Assembly (NCBI RefSeq): GCF_011764485.1
Contig: NZ_AP022849.1
Coordinates: 558,001-622,000, forward strand
DNA from: Bosea sp. ANAM02
GTDB taxonomy: Bacteria > Pseudomonadota > Alphaproteobacteria > Rhizobiales > Beijerinckiaceae
Length of the DNA: 64,000 nucleotides
Direction of reading: 5' to 3'
Both the position numbers and the translations under genes were made by a program. A model generated the notes under the pieces. The model ran no database searches, was not told where the DNA came from, and was given only the letters and a program-made list of their open reading frames with translations. The first letter of the stretch is position 1. Each line of letters opens with the position of its first letter. Below are positions 55,544-64,000 of this stretch, piece by piece.

Positions 55544-56140
55544 ATGCCCCGCGGTCGTACCCCTGTGATCACCAACCTGGCCGGCCATCTGCTGGTATCG
55601 CCTCCTGGCGGCACGTCCAGGAACATCGTCTACGTCTGCGAGCATGCCGATGCGGATCACACGGCGTTCGGCCTAAGACTGGGCAACCCCGTCCCCGAAC
55701 TCGACTTCAGCCAGGTCCTCCTTCAGCAGGAGATCATCACCCCGGAAGAGAGCCTCATCCTCCCCGATGAGACCAAGCGCATTCCGGTCCTTCATGGCGG
55801 GGACAATGACGGCCGCCGTGGCTTCATCCTGCATTCGAGCGACGTCTTCCTGCCTGATCAGACACAGAAGATCAGCGAGATGATCTCTCTGACGCGCACC
55901 CCGGACCTGCTGCGCGCGATCGGTCGACGCAGCGGACCGCGACGTGTCCTCTTTGCCATTGGCAGCCGTGCCTGGTCGCCTGGCGCGGTGACGAAGGAGA
56001 TCTTCGAGGGCGACTGGCTCGTCTGCCCCGGGGAGCCCGAAATCGTCTTCGGTGCCAACCCTGAGGAGCAGTACGCTATGGCGCTGGCGCAACTCGGCTT
56101 GAACGCCGCGACCCGCATTTCTGCGCCCGGCTTTGCCTGA
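55544..56140 (+). CDS. YqgE/AlgH-family protein (DUF179)
   Basis: This 198-residue protein shows the YqgE pattern: an NIVYVCEHADADHTAFGLRLG strand-turn, HGGDNDGRRGFILHS, ISLTRTPDLLRAIG and AIGSRAWSPGAVTKEI. The family is widespread in proteobacteria, with a solved beta-rich fold and uncertain function. It is followed directly by a small hypothetical gene (TGA then ATG with no gap), implying one transcript. Confidence 0.8.
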   Translation: MPRGRTPVITNLAGHLLVSPPGGTSRNIVYVCEHADADHTAFGLRLGNPVPELDFSQVLLQQEIITPEESLILPDETKRIPVLHGGDNDGRRGFILHSSDVFLPDQTQKISEMISLTRTPDLLRAIGRRSGPRRVLFAIGSRAWSPGAVTKEIFEGDWLVCPGEPEIVFGANPEEQYAMALAQLGLNAATRISAPGFA

Positions 56141-56848
56141 ATGCCGATCATCGCCCGCAACCACAGGCAGGATGCCTGGCAGCCGCTGAAAGACTGGCCG
56201 TCGGATACCTACGTCCAGTGGGGCGGGCGAGGCGTGGTGCTGCGCGCGGACGATAAGGGTGGCTCCTATTCGACAGCGTTCTTCGAGGCGATGCCCGCCG
56301 GCGGCGGCTTCATTCGCGGCGAAGGAAAATCGATCGAGGAAGCGGAAGCCGACGCATTCAGCCGCTTCGAGAAGGAGGCCGCCTGCCGGCCCCATCGATG
56401 GGGGCGCCGCGGCTACACTAATGGCGGTGCGAAATGCCTGCGTTGCGGATCCTTCAGGACGGCCTTCAAGTCGATCTACGAGATCGGGGCATGGCGCGCC
56501 CCGCTCAGCGCGACGGAGCTATCCCTGCTGCAGATGGGTGGAACGCGTCAACGCGCGGATGACGCGCCCGATGTGAACCGGCGCCGGCGGCACCTCTATC
56601 TCCGGGCACGCCTCGCCGGTCTGACGATCCCCGACGCCGGCGATGAGACCGACGAGGACGATTTCGAGCAGATCTGCCGCGTTGCGGTCGCCCGTTGGTT
56701 CGCCTCGCGTCTGCCGGAGATGACCTCGCCCGAGGAGAGGCCCAAATCATCGCTGATGGGGGAAGTGTTCGATCGCATGCACCTGCGATCGCTTATGCGC
56801 GATGCGATCGAGCTCGGGTTCCTGCCGCCGGAGATGGCGCCGGCTTAG
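56141..56848 (+). CDS. hypothetical protein with a double-strand RNA-binding-like N-terminus
   Basis: This 235-residue protein begins immediately after the YqgE stop, so the two are cotranscribed. The N-terminal FFEAMPAGGGFIRGEGKSIEEAEADAFSRF resembles a beta-turn-helix module found in phage and plasmid proteins. A CxRPHxW...CLRC cluster may bind zinc. The C-terminal half is helical. No function is recognised. Confidence 0.5.
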   Translation: MPIIARNHRQDAWQPLKDWPSDTYVQWGGRGVVLRADDKGGSYSTAFFEAMPAGGGFIRGEGKSIEEAEADAFSRFEKEAACRPHRWGRRGYTNGGAKCLRCGSFRTAFKSIYEIGAWRAPLSATELSLLQMGGTRQRADDAPDVNRRRRHLYLRARLAGLTIPDAGDETDEDDFEQICRVAVARWFASRLPEMTSPEERPKSSLMGEVFDRMHLRSLMRDAIELGFLPPEMAPA

Positions 56849-57291
56849 GCGTCGTGCAGCCAGAGGAACTCCTCGAAGATGGCCCGATCAGATATCGCGA
56901 CGACGCGATTGCGATCATAGGCCCTCGCCCAGGCCGTCTTATCGCCGCGAACTGCGTTGGCAATATCGGCCTCCGATAAGGACCCGAGCCGGGCCCAGGC
57001 ATTCTCGATGGCGCCGAGCTCCGAGCGCAGCTTGAACTGCGGATAGGCTTGCGCCGGCAGCGGCTGGCGCAGCGGAAGGGTGCCACGCTTGTTGAGCTCC
57101 GCCTGCAGTGCCTGCGAACCCGGGCCGCCAGGCATGGCGAAAAAGCGGTCGTCGACCAGAATGCCACCTTCGGTCTGACCCATGAATTGCATATGCGCAA
57201 AATAGACAATGCGCGGCGCGCTCACGGGAGCGACGGTGCCGCGCGACACCTGGATCAGGTGATTGATGGCCTGGAACAGAGAAATGCTCAC
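56845..57291 (-). CDS. DUF4065 (Panacea)-like protein
   Basis: This 148-residue protein contains RIVYFAHMQFMGQTEGGIL, then DDRFFAMPGGPGSQALQAELNKRG, a pattern similar to DUF4065/SocA-like proteins (KLLYFAHxxHLG ... P.G). Such proteins can be antitoxins that neutralise diverse toxins. No toxin gene is adjacent on the same strand. Its stop overlaps that of the preceding plus-strand gene by 4 bases. The assignment is tentative. Confidence 0.45.
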   Translation of the reverse strand: MSISLFQAINHLIQVSRGTVAPVSAPRIVYFAHMQFMGQTEGGILVDDRFFAMPGGPGSQALQAELNKRGTLPLRQPLPAQAYPQFKLRSELGAIENAWARLGSLSEADIANAVRGDKTAWARAYDRNRVVAISDRAIFEEFLWLHDA

Positions 57292-57444
57292 AACGATATG
57301 TCCTGAAATCGAGAGTGGTTCGCAGTGTCCCGGCGGGTGCTGGACGGGTCAATCGACGGGGACGACTTGCCCGTGGACGGGCGCTCCTGCCTTGCGTCGT
57401 CTCGACCTAGCATCGAGAGCAACCAACGCCTTCGTGGATGTCCC

Positions 57445-58419
57445 ATGCCGATCCTTTCAGTTCCCTTCACCTATGAGGCGACCGTTCGCTACAAGCGGAA
57501 GCGATCGACCTCGATCGACTGCTTTCGGGCAGAGATCCCAGTCGAAATCGCAGAGGTGTCGGCGCAGGACGCCCCGGTGGCGTTCCGGGTCAAGGATCAA
57601 TGGGCACGTCCGGTTGATCAGACCTACCGCTGGCGGGACAGCAAGCTCTGGGCGAAAGCTCTCCTGCGCGAGAAGCCGGTGACGCTGGAGGTTTTCGTCG
57701 CATCGCTCGACGGCACCAGCCACGAACTCAACCCGACCTCCAGACATTCCGATCGCATTCTCGAACGCGAGCTCGATATCCAGGAAGTCCATCACACCGA
57801 TCGGGAAGAGGTCGAACGCAAGGTCCGGAGCGCCGCTTCCGAGATGATGTTCGTCGATGGCGTCCAGTGGGATGTCGTCGAAGAGCCCTTTCTCGCCGCC
57901 GACATGGAACGGGACTATCCGAGCGTGCGGGTGATCGAGGGCTCTGACCGCCGGCCGGCGTTCCAGTCATTCCGACTCGACGAGCTCGACCTCATCAAAG
58001 AGCTGCACGCGGAACGGATCGGCCGCGCCAAAGGCTTTCGCGAGCCAGATTTGATCGAGATCCTGATCCCCGAAGCCGTTCAGCATCGCTTTGAGCCCGA
58101 GCTACTTCTTGCAACGGCCCGCGAGGTCAGCCGCACCATGGCTGATCGCCTCGCTCTGCTGGATGCCCCGTACTTCGTCGCATTTGCAGGCCTTCGCGAC
58201 GAGACATACGCGCTGGAGCACAAGCTGCGTACCGATCCGTTCGCAAGCCTTGGCGAGCTCTCTCTCAAGCTGCGCGAAGCGCTGCAACAGATCACCACCG
58301 ACCGCACGAAGCATGATCTCGGCGGAGCCTGGTTCGAGGAGGAGAAGCTCAGGGCTCTCGCGCGAGTCGACCGCTATGTCGGGGAAATCGAGCTCGGCAC
58401 GCTCGATATGAAGCCCTGA
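57445..58419 (+). CDS. unrecognised protein, paralogue family member 7
   Basis: This 324-residue protein starts MPILSVPFTYEATVRYKRKR with the family basic segment and has VEIAEVSAQDAPVAFRVKDQ. Its middle block ASEMMFVDGVQWDVVEEPFL matches the DGRL block of members 1-6, and a C-terminal helical domain ends EIELGTLDMKP. It is about 60-170 residues shorter than the other members and stands alone, 42 kb from the tandem cluster. Function unknown. Confidence 0.6.
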   Translation: MPILSVPFTYEATVRYKRKRSTSIDCFRAEIPVEIAEVSAQDAPVAFRVKDQWARPVDQTYRWRDSKLWAKALLREKPVTLEVFVASLDGTSHELNPTSRHSDRILERELDIQEVHHTDREEVERKVRSAASEMMFVDGVQWDVVEEPFLAADMERDYPSVRVIEGSDRRPAFQSFRLDELDLIKELHAERIGRAKGFREPDLIEILIPEAVQHRFEPELLLATAREVSRTMADRLALLDAPYFVAFAGLRDETYALEHKLRTDPFASLGELSLKLREALQQITTDRTKHDLGGAWFEEEKLRALARVDRYVGEIELGTLDMKP

Positions 58420-58455
58420 CGCGGGTACGATCGCGTCCTCGGCCCGGGGGATGCG

Positions 58456-59286
58456 ATGCCTTTCCGCTTCAACATGCTTCTGCAGGACGCGGGCATAGAG
58501 CCTTCGTCAGTCCGTTTGCTTCGTCATCAGGACAACCGCTCCATCAAGGGACGAAGCCCGTACGAACTCTGGCGTGATAATCGGCCGGCGTTTGATGAGT
58601 ACCAGCGCGTCCAGACCTTCTCGAACCGCGCGAAGCTGCAAGCCCCATACTGGGCCTCCTTCGTCGTGACCTCCACCGGCGAGACCTTGTTCGCCGGGCT
58701 CTACCGCTGCCAGTACAGCGGGATCAACGAGGCCGACATTTCTTGGCCCCACGCTCCAGGCACTGATGCGGCAGGGACGCGGGACGTCTATGCGCTCGAA
58801 CTGGATCCGCGCTTCGAGGACCTGCAAGGCCGGCTGGTGATCGAGTGGGGCCTTGGTGGTCGAGCCTGGATTCAGCGCGCCGATTTTCAGGAAAAGGCCG
58901 TAGCCGAGATCTGGCGATCATTCCGAGAGCCCGAATTCCCAGGCTTCACGGAGTTCATGGCCGACCTGTCATCGATCGAGCGATTGCCGGCAACCTGGTC
59001 GACGGCGCTCTCGGCCGTGAAAGGCGTCTACCTGCTCACATGCCCACGCACCAAAGAGCAGTATGTGGGCTCGGCCACAGGCGCTGATGGCTTCTTTGGT
59101 CGCTGGCTCACCTACCGCGATGGGCATGGCGGCAATGTCGGGCTCAAGAGCCGCGACCCCAGCGACTATCGCGTTTCCATCCTGGAAGTCGCCGGCGACG
59201 GCTCTCTCCCAGAGGACATCCTGGCAAAGGAGTCCCTCTGGAAGCGCAAGCTGCAAAGCGGGGCGATGGGCCTCAATCGTAACTGA
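58456..59286 (+). CDS. GIY-YIG nuclease-like protein
   Basis: This 276-residue protein has an unrecognised N-terminal part (about 1-180) and a C-terminal GIY-YIG-like domain. Motifs are KGVYLLTCPRTKEQYVGSAT (GVYL / YVGSAT standing in for GIY / YIG), then RWLTYRDGHGGNVGLK, a YRVSILEV strand and KESLWKRKLQS with Glu. GIY-YIG domains cleave nucleic acid. It is probably cotranscribed with the preceding family-member gene. Whether the domain is active is not established, but the key Glu/Lys/Arg positions seem present. Confidence 0.7.
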   Translation: MPFRFNMLLQDAGIEPSSVRLLRHQDNRSIKGRSPYELWRDNRPAFDEYQRVQTFSNRAKLQAPYWASFVVTSTGETLFAGLYRCQYSGINEADISWPHAPGTDAAGTRDVYALELDPRFEDLQGRLVIEWGLGGRAWIQRADFQEKAVAEIWRSFREPEFPGFTEFMADLSSIERLPATWSTALSAVKGVYLLTCPRTKEQYVGSATGADGFFGRWLTYRDGHGGNVGLKSRDPSDYRVSILEVAGDGSLPEDILAKESLWKRKLQSGAMGLNRN

Positions 59287-60828
59287 TCAGGCCGCCGGCG
59301 CGAGCCGCGTCCGCTCCTCGAGGAGAGTGGCGGCGCTCGCTATCAACACGTCGATGTTGTTGAGGTCCGTCACGGCGCGCGCGTCGTTCAGGAACGGTTC
59401 CGAGAGCTTGAGCTCGCCGCCCTCGATGGTCCAGGTGCCCAGAAAATGCGGGAAGCCAGTCAGACCGACTAGAAGCTTTCCGGCCACCTCGCGCTCGCTT
59501 CGTGGCGCGCAACCGTCGAGGTTGTTGGCGTAGTCGCGATGGAACTCGCTCGTACGCAGACGCGAGGGCGCGCCGGGATCCCCGTAGCTCACGAGGTGCC
59601 CGTTGGGATCACGGCCGAAGCGCGCGATGGAGATCGAGGTGATCGTTCCCTCGCGCGTCGACGCCATGATCTGGTACTGGCCGTTCTGGCAGTGAAGGGT
59701 TACCAGGGCCCAATCGCGACGGCATGAGACGCTGACGGTGTTGTCGAGTTCTTCGATTTCGAAGGGGTCTCGGCCCGAGGCGTTCTCGCGGGCAAAGTCG
59801 ATGATCGAGGTCAGCGCGCCGAGACGCTCTGTAAGGCCCGACGCATGCGCGCTGAACTCCAACTGATCCAGGAATGCGCGGGCTGCCGTTCCTGGCATCC
59901 CGCCCTCGCTCGCGGCTGTCGCCATCGCGACCTGGCTGACGAGGGACTGCACCGGGTCAGCGCGATAGTTGATGTAGGAGCGACTGCCGATCTCCAGCGC
60001 GCGCTCCGCGATCTTCGCATCCTCCATGGTCGCAGCCATCACCGGACGCAGCAGAGAGACGACGTCCGCGAATTCCTTCGCGCTGCCGACATTGGCGTCT
60101 GTGAAGGACCAGGCGCCGTTGCTCTCGTACGAAGGACGGGCCGAGGTGATCGCAGACCCGACCGAAGGGCCGTTCACGTGCGCCTTGACGATGTCGGCGA
60201 GGCTCGGATCGAGGCGGCCACGCAGTGCCGCAGCGTGGCGCAGGAAGCGCTCCATCTCCCAACCTTCCGCAGGCGCTTCATAGGCCGGACGCCGGCCGTA
60301 GGAATAGAAGAAGACTTCCTCGACATCGGCAGCCTCTTCGGCGCCGGTCATATCGGACGGGAAACCCGAACGCTTGTATTCCTCGATCAGGTCTTCTTCG
60401 ATGGTCATCTCCGCGATCAAGCGCCGCGCGCGGCGCTCGCGCTCTCCCTCGGGTAGCGTGACGAGATTGGCGCGACGATCGAGCTCGGCCAGGTGCGAAG
60501 CGGAGGTGTCGAGAGGCGGACGAACGTCCACGACAGCCAGGTAGCCGTTCGGCGAGCCGTCGTGCTCAATCGCGAGCGCGATGCTGAAGGGATGCCCCAT
60601 ATCGACGCGACGAATGCTCGTGCCGCCGACCCGCATGCGATCGTGAGCTGCGCCACGGGCAACGCTGATGATGCTCGGCCCAATCGCCTCCAAAACGAAC
60701 GAGTTGAGAACGCGCTCGAAAATCGAGAGATCGACATTGCTGCTCACGTCGGCAGCGAGCAGCTGCTCGCGCAGGGGCTGCAGGTCAACCTGGGTGGCGG
60801 GCTTATGCGCGGGACGGGACAGGGGCAT
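59287..60828 (-). CDS. large hypothetical protein
   Basis: This 513-residue protein has an ATG at 60828 with GGAGAAG about 8 bases upstream, preferred over ATG 60843. It is an acidic, soluble, mostly helical protein with segments such as VRPPLDTSASHLAELDRRAN and EDLIEEYKRSGFPSDM. No motif or membrane segment is recognised. It is convergent with the GIY-YIG gene, whose stop it nearly touches. Confidence 0.6.
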   Translation of the reverse strand: MPLSRPAHKPATQVDLQPLREQLLAADVSSNVDLSIFERVLNSFVLEAIGPSIISVARGAAHDRMRVGGTSIRRVDMGHPFSIALAIEHDGSPNGYLAVVDVRPPLDTSASHLAELDRRANLVTLPEGERERRARRLIAEMTIEEDLIEEYKRSGFPSDMTGAEEAADVEEVFFYSYGRRPAYEAPAEGWEMERFLRHAAALRGRLDPSLADIVKAHVNGPSVGSAITSARPSYESNGAWSFTDANVGSAKEFADVVSLLRPVMAATMEDAKIAERALEIGSRSYINYRADPVQSLVSQVAMATAASEGGMPGTAARAFLDQLEFSAHASGLTERLGALTSIIDFARENASGRDPFEIEELDNTVSVSCRRDWALVTLHCQNGQYQIMASTREGTITSISIARFGRDPNGHLVSYGDPGAPSRLRTSEFHRDYANNLDGCAPRSEREVAGKLLVGLTGFPHFLGTWTIEGGELKLSEPFLNDARAVTDLNNIDVLIASAATLLEERTRLAPAA

Positions 60829-60933
60829 GTCGATCTTCTCCATCCCGAGACCGTCGCGGCAGGATATGAAAGGCACAACATGTGGAAACGAAAGTGGGGT
60901 GCTTCTGTTGCCAGGCGCAGCCCCGAAGCCCCG

Positions 60934-60955
60934 CCTGACGGTGCTACCCGTCAGG
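60934..60955. other. 8 bp hairpin upstream of the large hypothetical gene
   Basis: CCTGACGG at 60934-60941 and CCGTCAGG at 60948-60955 form a perfect 8-bp stem around a 6-base loop. No T-run follows. It lies 106 bp upstream of the minus-strand gene's start and could be an operator or a weak terminator. Confidence 0.3.
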
Positions 60956-61052
60956 ACTTAACGCCGGACCGGCACCGCTCACGCGGCGACGGCGTACCCA
61001 GCAGCATGGTTGTCGTTGGCAACTATGCGTAAAGCCCGATAACGGTGGAGCC

Positions 61053-61226
61053 ATGCCGAACAGCAAGAAGAACTCGTCAGCGCCCGTCGAACCTATTTCG
61101 CCCCCATCATCAATGCACCGGGAGATGCACTCATGGTGGAGGCGATGGGTATCGCACCCATGTCCGAGCACCTATCATGTCCGACCGTCTACTGTCGTAG
61201 CCGTTGAAGCGGCACCCCCAACATAA
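61053..61226 (+). CDS. possible small protein
   Basis: This candidate 57-residue open frame begins with an ATG preceded by GGTGGAG. The sequence is Pro/Ser/Trp-rich (HSWWRRWVSHPC) and unlike known domains. Only the ribosome-binding site and the absence of an overlapping gene argue for it. Confidence 0.25.
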   Translation: MPNSKKNSSAPVEPISPPSSMHREMHSWWRRWVSHPCPSTYHVRPSTVVAVEAAPPT

Positions 61227-61429
61227 GGAAATTCGAGGCAACCATCAAGGTCTTCTCTCTTTCGGTCCACGGATCGGGGCCGTGTTCCATGGTGCAGAAC
61301 AAGGAATCGCCACTTTTGACCCTATGTGTCCTGGCCAAACCGTGCATTCCCCAACGTTTGCAATCCTTTGCACCCCCTGGCTTGGAACTTCTTTTGCTCC
61401 CCGCGCTTTAAGGTCCGGAGGATTGTTTG

Positions 61430-62287
61430 ATGAAGCGTTTTTCGCCCGCGGATCTGATCCGCACCGGCTGCGATGAATTTGACCTTCAGTGCTTGAATGT
61501 CGTCGTCGGAACGCGTGTCTCTGCAACCCAGTCCAGCACCTATATCGCCTCCGCTCGTGAGACCCAGCGGGGAGGGCGGTCCCACGCGCGCGGCGAGGTT
61601 CGCGACGCCGATATCCTTTCGGTGATTCCTGCGAAGACGCTCGACGAAGCGCCCCACATGCGTCGGCGCATCATCGCCGAGACCCAGGCGATGCCAGCCT
61701 ATCTCTATGCGTTCCACCATTGGAGTGGTGGGAAGCGGATCACCCACGGCCATGTTCTGACCCGGACAGCAGAGAACCTTCATCAGTTCCTGGGGGCGTG
61801 GCCCGCGGCGAACGACCATAGCCGGGCTGTAGTGGAAACGATGACGAGCTACGTCTCCAACCCGGCCGACGCCGTGGCGGGTGTTCTTGAGCGGGCCCGC
61901 GAAGCTGGCCGAACCACGCTTCCTGCCCAGTTCGAAGAGATGCCGATCGAGCTGCGCAACGCTGCGGAGATGCTCATTCTCGGTAGCTGTGACCCGTCTG
62001 GCGACTACAGCGACAGCTACCACAGCTTGAAGTTCATCCTCGGCAACGACGATATCGTCCCGTCAGCCTCGCTTGAGCCGCATGCAGGCGAGATGCGCCA
62101 CATCCTCGCTGATCTGTCTCCAGACAACCGGCTGCGCATTCGTGATGCCATCGTCGATACGATCGACACGGTGATCGCGCAGTCTGAGCCTCTGGCGCCA
62201 GGCGCTTCCGCAGAGGCGGTCATAACCCGTGAGGTGTTCCTCGCCTACGCCAAGCGGGCCGCCGGCGAGGAACCAAGGTCGGCTTAG
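61430..62287 (+). CDS. hypothetical protein
   Basis: This 285-residue protein starts at ATG 61430, with GGAGG about 8-12 bases upstream. It is soluble and mixed alpha/beta, with a His-rich segment YAFHHWSGGKRITHGHV. No family is recognised. Its stop overlaps that of the convergent Nudix-type gene by 4 bases. Confidence 0.6.
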   Translation: MKRFSPADLIRTGCDEFDLQCLNVVVGTRVSATQSSTYIASARETQRGGRSHARGEVRDADILSVIPAKTLDEAPHMRRRIIAETQAMPAYLYAFHHWSGGKRITHGHVLTRTAENLHQFLGAWPAANDHSRAVVETMTSYVSNPADAVAGVLERAREAGRTTLPAQFEEMPIELRNAAEMLILGSCDPSGDYSDSYHSLKFILGNDDIVPSASLEPHAGEMRHILADLSPDNRLRIRDAIVDTIDTVIAQSEPLAPGASAEAVITREVFLAYAKRAAGEEPRSA

Positions 62288-63249
62288 AGCTGGAGGAGTT
62301 CGCGGACTGCGAAGCCGTGGTCGAAAGCCATCTTTGCCGGCACGATCTCACTCTTCGGCAGCCATAGAACGGAGCGGGCGTCGGATCCCGCTTTCACCGG
62401 CGGTCGTGGCCCCTTCAGCCGGTAGTGGTAGACCTGCGAGACAAAGCGTCCGCGAGGATCACGATCTGGCTCGTCGAAGACCGCGTTTCCGACGAGGAAC
62501 TCGACCATCATCTCCGGGGTCATGGAAGCCTCCTCGCCCGCCTCCCGGAGGGAGGTCCGCCTTAGGCGCTCCCGTGGGTCCTGGAAGCCTCCAGGCAAGG
62601 CCGGGAAGCCCTCGAAAGGGAAGCGATCTCGGACGATGCAGAGCACGTCGTCTTCGTGCTCGATGAGCGCATCCGCGGTGTTGAAGCTCGGCTCGTAGGG
62701 CGCATTCGCCCACTCAGCGCGATACCGCGCCGCGGCCTGGTGCTCACCCAGCAGGTATCTGAAGCGGTCTGACCTACGCCAATCATCCAGGAAGGGGGCG
62801 AGGAGCGGGGCTGGCGAGAGGTCGCCGAAGAGGTCGGCGGTCGAGCCTACGCTCTCCACGCGGCGCACCTCATCGAAGACGAAGTCCGGCAACCCCCGCG
62901 CCTCGTCCATCGCGGCCTCGCTCGACCAGACGCCACGCGCTTCCGACGCTTTCACGCCTGCTGCATCAAGCGCTTCCTCCACACTACGCCGACGGGCTTC
63001 ATCGAGGTATGGGTCATCGTCGATCGCCTGAATCGCGACGACCCCTGCCGCGACTTCCTGGGGGAAGAGAAGCGTGAGCATCTCCTTCTGCACGTCGACG
63101 GTGAACGGCTGCAGGTGAGCCGAGATCGGCCGGTCGGCGCCATTCAGCAGGATGACCGTCCGATCGCTGCCTGCGATCACGTCCGCAAGATAGGCGGCAG
63201 CGATCGGATTCCAGAATGGAACGCGCTCGGCGATGACCGATACAACCAT
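62284..63249 (-). CDS. Nudix-family protein with a nucleotidyltransferase-like N-terminus
   Basis: This 321-residue protein has a C-terminal Nudix box (PALPGGFQDPRERLRR then TSLREAGEEAS, G-x5-E-x7-RE-x-xEE). The N-terminus, from VVSVIAERVPFWNPIAAAYL to a QPFTVDVQKEML segment, looks like NadM-type NMN adenylyltransferase (RFQPFHNGH ... NPFT). The expected HxGH-type motif is not intact here (PFWNP instead). It may therefore have lost the transferase activity and kept Nudix hydrolysis. Its start overlaps the previous gene's stop, so it is coupled to the nicotinamidase-like gene. Confidence 0.65.
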   Translation of the reverse strand: MVVSVIAERVPFWNPIAAAYLADVIAGSDRTVILLNGADRPISAHLQPFTVDVQKEMLTLLFPQEVAAGVVAIQAIDDDPYLDEARRRSVEEALDAAGVKASEARGVWSSEAAMDEARGLPDFVFDEVRRVESVGSTADLFGDLSPAPLLAPFLDDWRRSDRFRYLLGEHQAAARYRAEWANAPYEPSFNTADALIEHEDDVLCIVRDRFPFEGFPALPGGFQDPRERLRRTSLREAGEEASMTPEMMVEFLVGNAVFDEPDRDPRGRFVSQVYHYRLKGPRPPVKAGSDARSVLWLPKSEIVPAKMAFDHGFAVRELLQL

Positions 63250-63965
63250 CAGAGCACCCGATCGGTGATGATGGCGCCCTGGTTCTGCATGATCAGGAGC
63301 CCCATCTGGTGGAAGAGATCTTGCGGGTGCGCCGAACTGGCGGGCAGGCCAAGCTCCACCGCGGTAGCGAGCGGCAGGTCATAGGTGGCACATGCCGGCT
63401 CGTGCACGATGATCTGGTCGACCTTGCCGATGAAGCCGCGTGTGCGCGCCGACAGAAGGCTGACAGCAGCTGTCAGAACACAGATGTCGGTGCAGATCCC
63501 GACCAGCACCAACGTATCGACGCCGGAGCTCTTCGCCCAGTCGAATACGATGTTGCTCCCATCCGGCCTGATGCCGCCGATGACTCCGTTGATGCATTCC
63601 TTGGGCATCACCAGCGTCTCGGGATCATTTTCCAGCCATTCGAGACGGCTGACGAGCATGTCATCGCCGGTGCCGACCAGACAGTGAGGCGGGTACGGCT
63701 TCTCGTCCTGCTCAGCTGTGTGGCTGTCCCGAAAGACCAGCTTCGGACCGATCCTGCGGGCGAGTAGATCGGTCTCCTCGATCATCCGCTCGATCTGCGG
63801 GTTCGGAACCGCCGGCGCCAGCGGGCCCCGGCCGGGCGTGCAGAAACCATGCACCTCGTCGACGACGATGAGACCGATCTTGCCGCGGCTGAGATCCAGA
63901 GCCGACATGACCAGAGGCGCCGTCCCCTCGATCGCCGTCATCATCGGGTTCGTAATCGCGTTCAT
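63249..63965 (-). CDS. nicotinamidase/isochorismatase-family cysteine hydrolase
   Basis: This 238-residue protein has the catalytic triad pattern: VVDEVHGFC (Asp), MPKECING (Lys) and GICTDICVLTAAVSL (nucleophile Cys), plus the metal-ligand-like region FRDSHTAEQDEK. It is a predicted nicotinamidase (PncA-like) or related amidohydrolase of NAD salvage. GAGGAGAAGGAG precedes the ATG at 63965, a strong site. It is the first gene of a two-gene set with the Nudix protein. Confidence 0.8.
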   Translation of the reverse strand: MNAITNPMMTAIEGTAPLVMSALDLSRGKIGLIVVDEVHGFCTPGRGPLAPAVPNPQIERMIEETDLLARRIGPKLVFRDSHTAEQDEKPYPPHCLVGTGDDMLVSRLEWLENDPETLVMPKECINGVIGGIRPDGSNIVFDWAKSSGVDTLVLVGICTDICVLTAAVSLLSARTRGFIGKVDQIIVHEPACATYDLPLATAVELGLPASSAHPQDLFHQMGLLIMQNQGAIITDRVL

Positions 63966-64000
63966 CTCCTTCTCCTCAACAACGATCGCCGCGGCGCGAG

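Noticed and set aside
55415..55660. An 81-residue minus-strand open frame overlapping the YqgE gene start
   Set aside because: It overlaps the YqgE coding region and shows no ribosome-binding site.

Overview
This 64 kb window is GC-rich accessory DNA, most likely from an alphaproteobacterium and probably a Hyphomicrobiales plasmid, chromid or genomic island. The evidence is the codon bias, the Shine-Dalgarno-led genes with many GTG/TTG starts, an alphaproteobacterial-looking hybrid histidine kinase, and the absence of rRNA, ribosomal-protein or central-metabolism genes. About half of the proteins are unrecognised. Organism and replicon type are inferences.

Layout. 0-10.8 kb is a mostly minus-strand DNA-processing block. 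It holds an AddA-like UvrD helicase (cut by the window edge), an AddB-like PD-(D/E)XK nuclease, a DnaQ-like exonuclease, an SPFH/ribbon-helix-helix pair with a perfect palindrome at its promoter, and a HerA-like ATPase operon. 10.8-15.5 kb is a tandem array of four members of an unrecognised protein family. Three more members lie at 33.5-36.4 kb (two, minus strand) and 57.4 kb. 15.5-21.8 kb holds hypothetical proteins, including an orphan of about 896 residues. 21.85-29.3 kb looks like a mobile element: two large tyrosine recombinases and a third small protein, resembling the gamma-mobile-trio (GmtY/GmtZ/GmtX). The element is bracketed by eleven copies of TGGTAGG in both orientations, with a tRNA-Glu(CTC) just inside its right end. 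29.3-42.5 kb carries hypotheticals, a lone receiver domain, a lytic transglycosylase, a hybrid histidine kinase, a PD-(D/E)XK protein, and a secreted DNA/RNA endonuclease.

42.7-50.6 kb is a complete type IV-A CRISPR-Cas locus: csf1-like, Cas6e-like, csf3, csf2 and dinG (csf4), followed 10 bp after the dinG stop by a CRISPR array of about 35 repeats. There is no cas1 or cas2. Many repeats are strongly degenerate. Across them the hairpin stem is largely kept by compensatory base changes and the 3' handle is mostly conserved, which suggests selection on processed crRNA. This is the most striking signal in the window.

50.8-64 kb carries an accessory FtsH, a Cys-rich secreted protein with a small partner, two overlapping PPP-family phosphatases, a YqgE/AlgH protein, a GIY-YIG protein, a Nudix protein with a nucleotidyltransferase-like N-terminus, and a nicotinamidase-like hydrolase. 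The last two form a small NAD-related operon. Taken together the window is typical of a large mobile replicon: DNA end-processing, plasmid-type CRISPR interference, a recombinase-driven element, and many orphan families.
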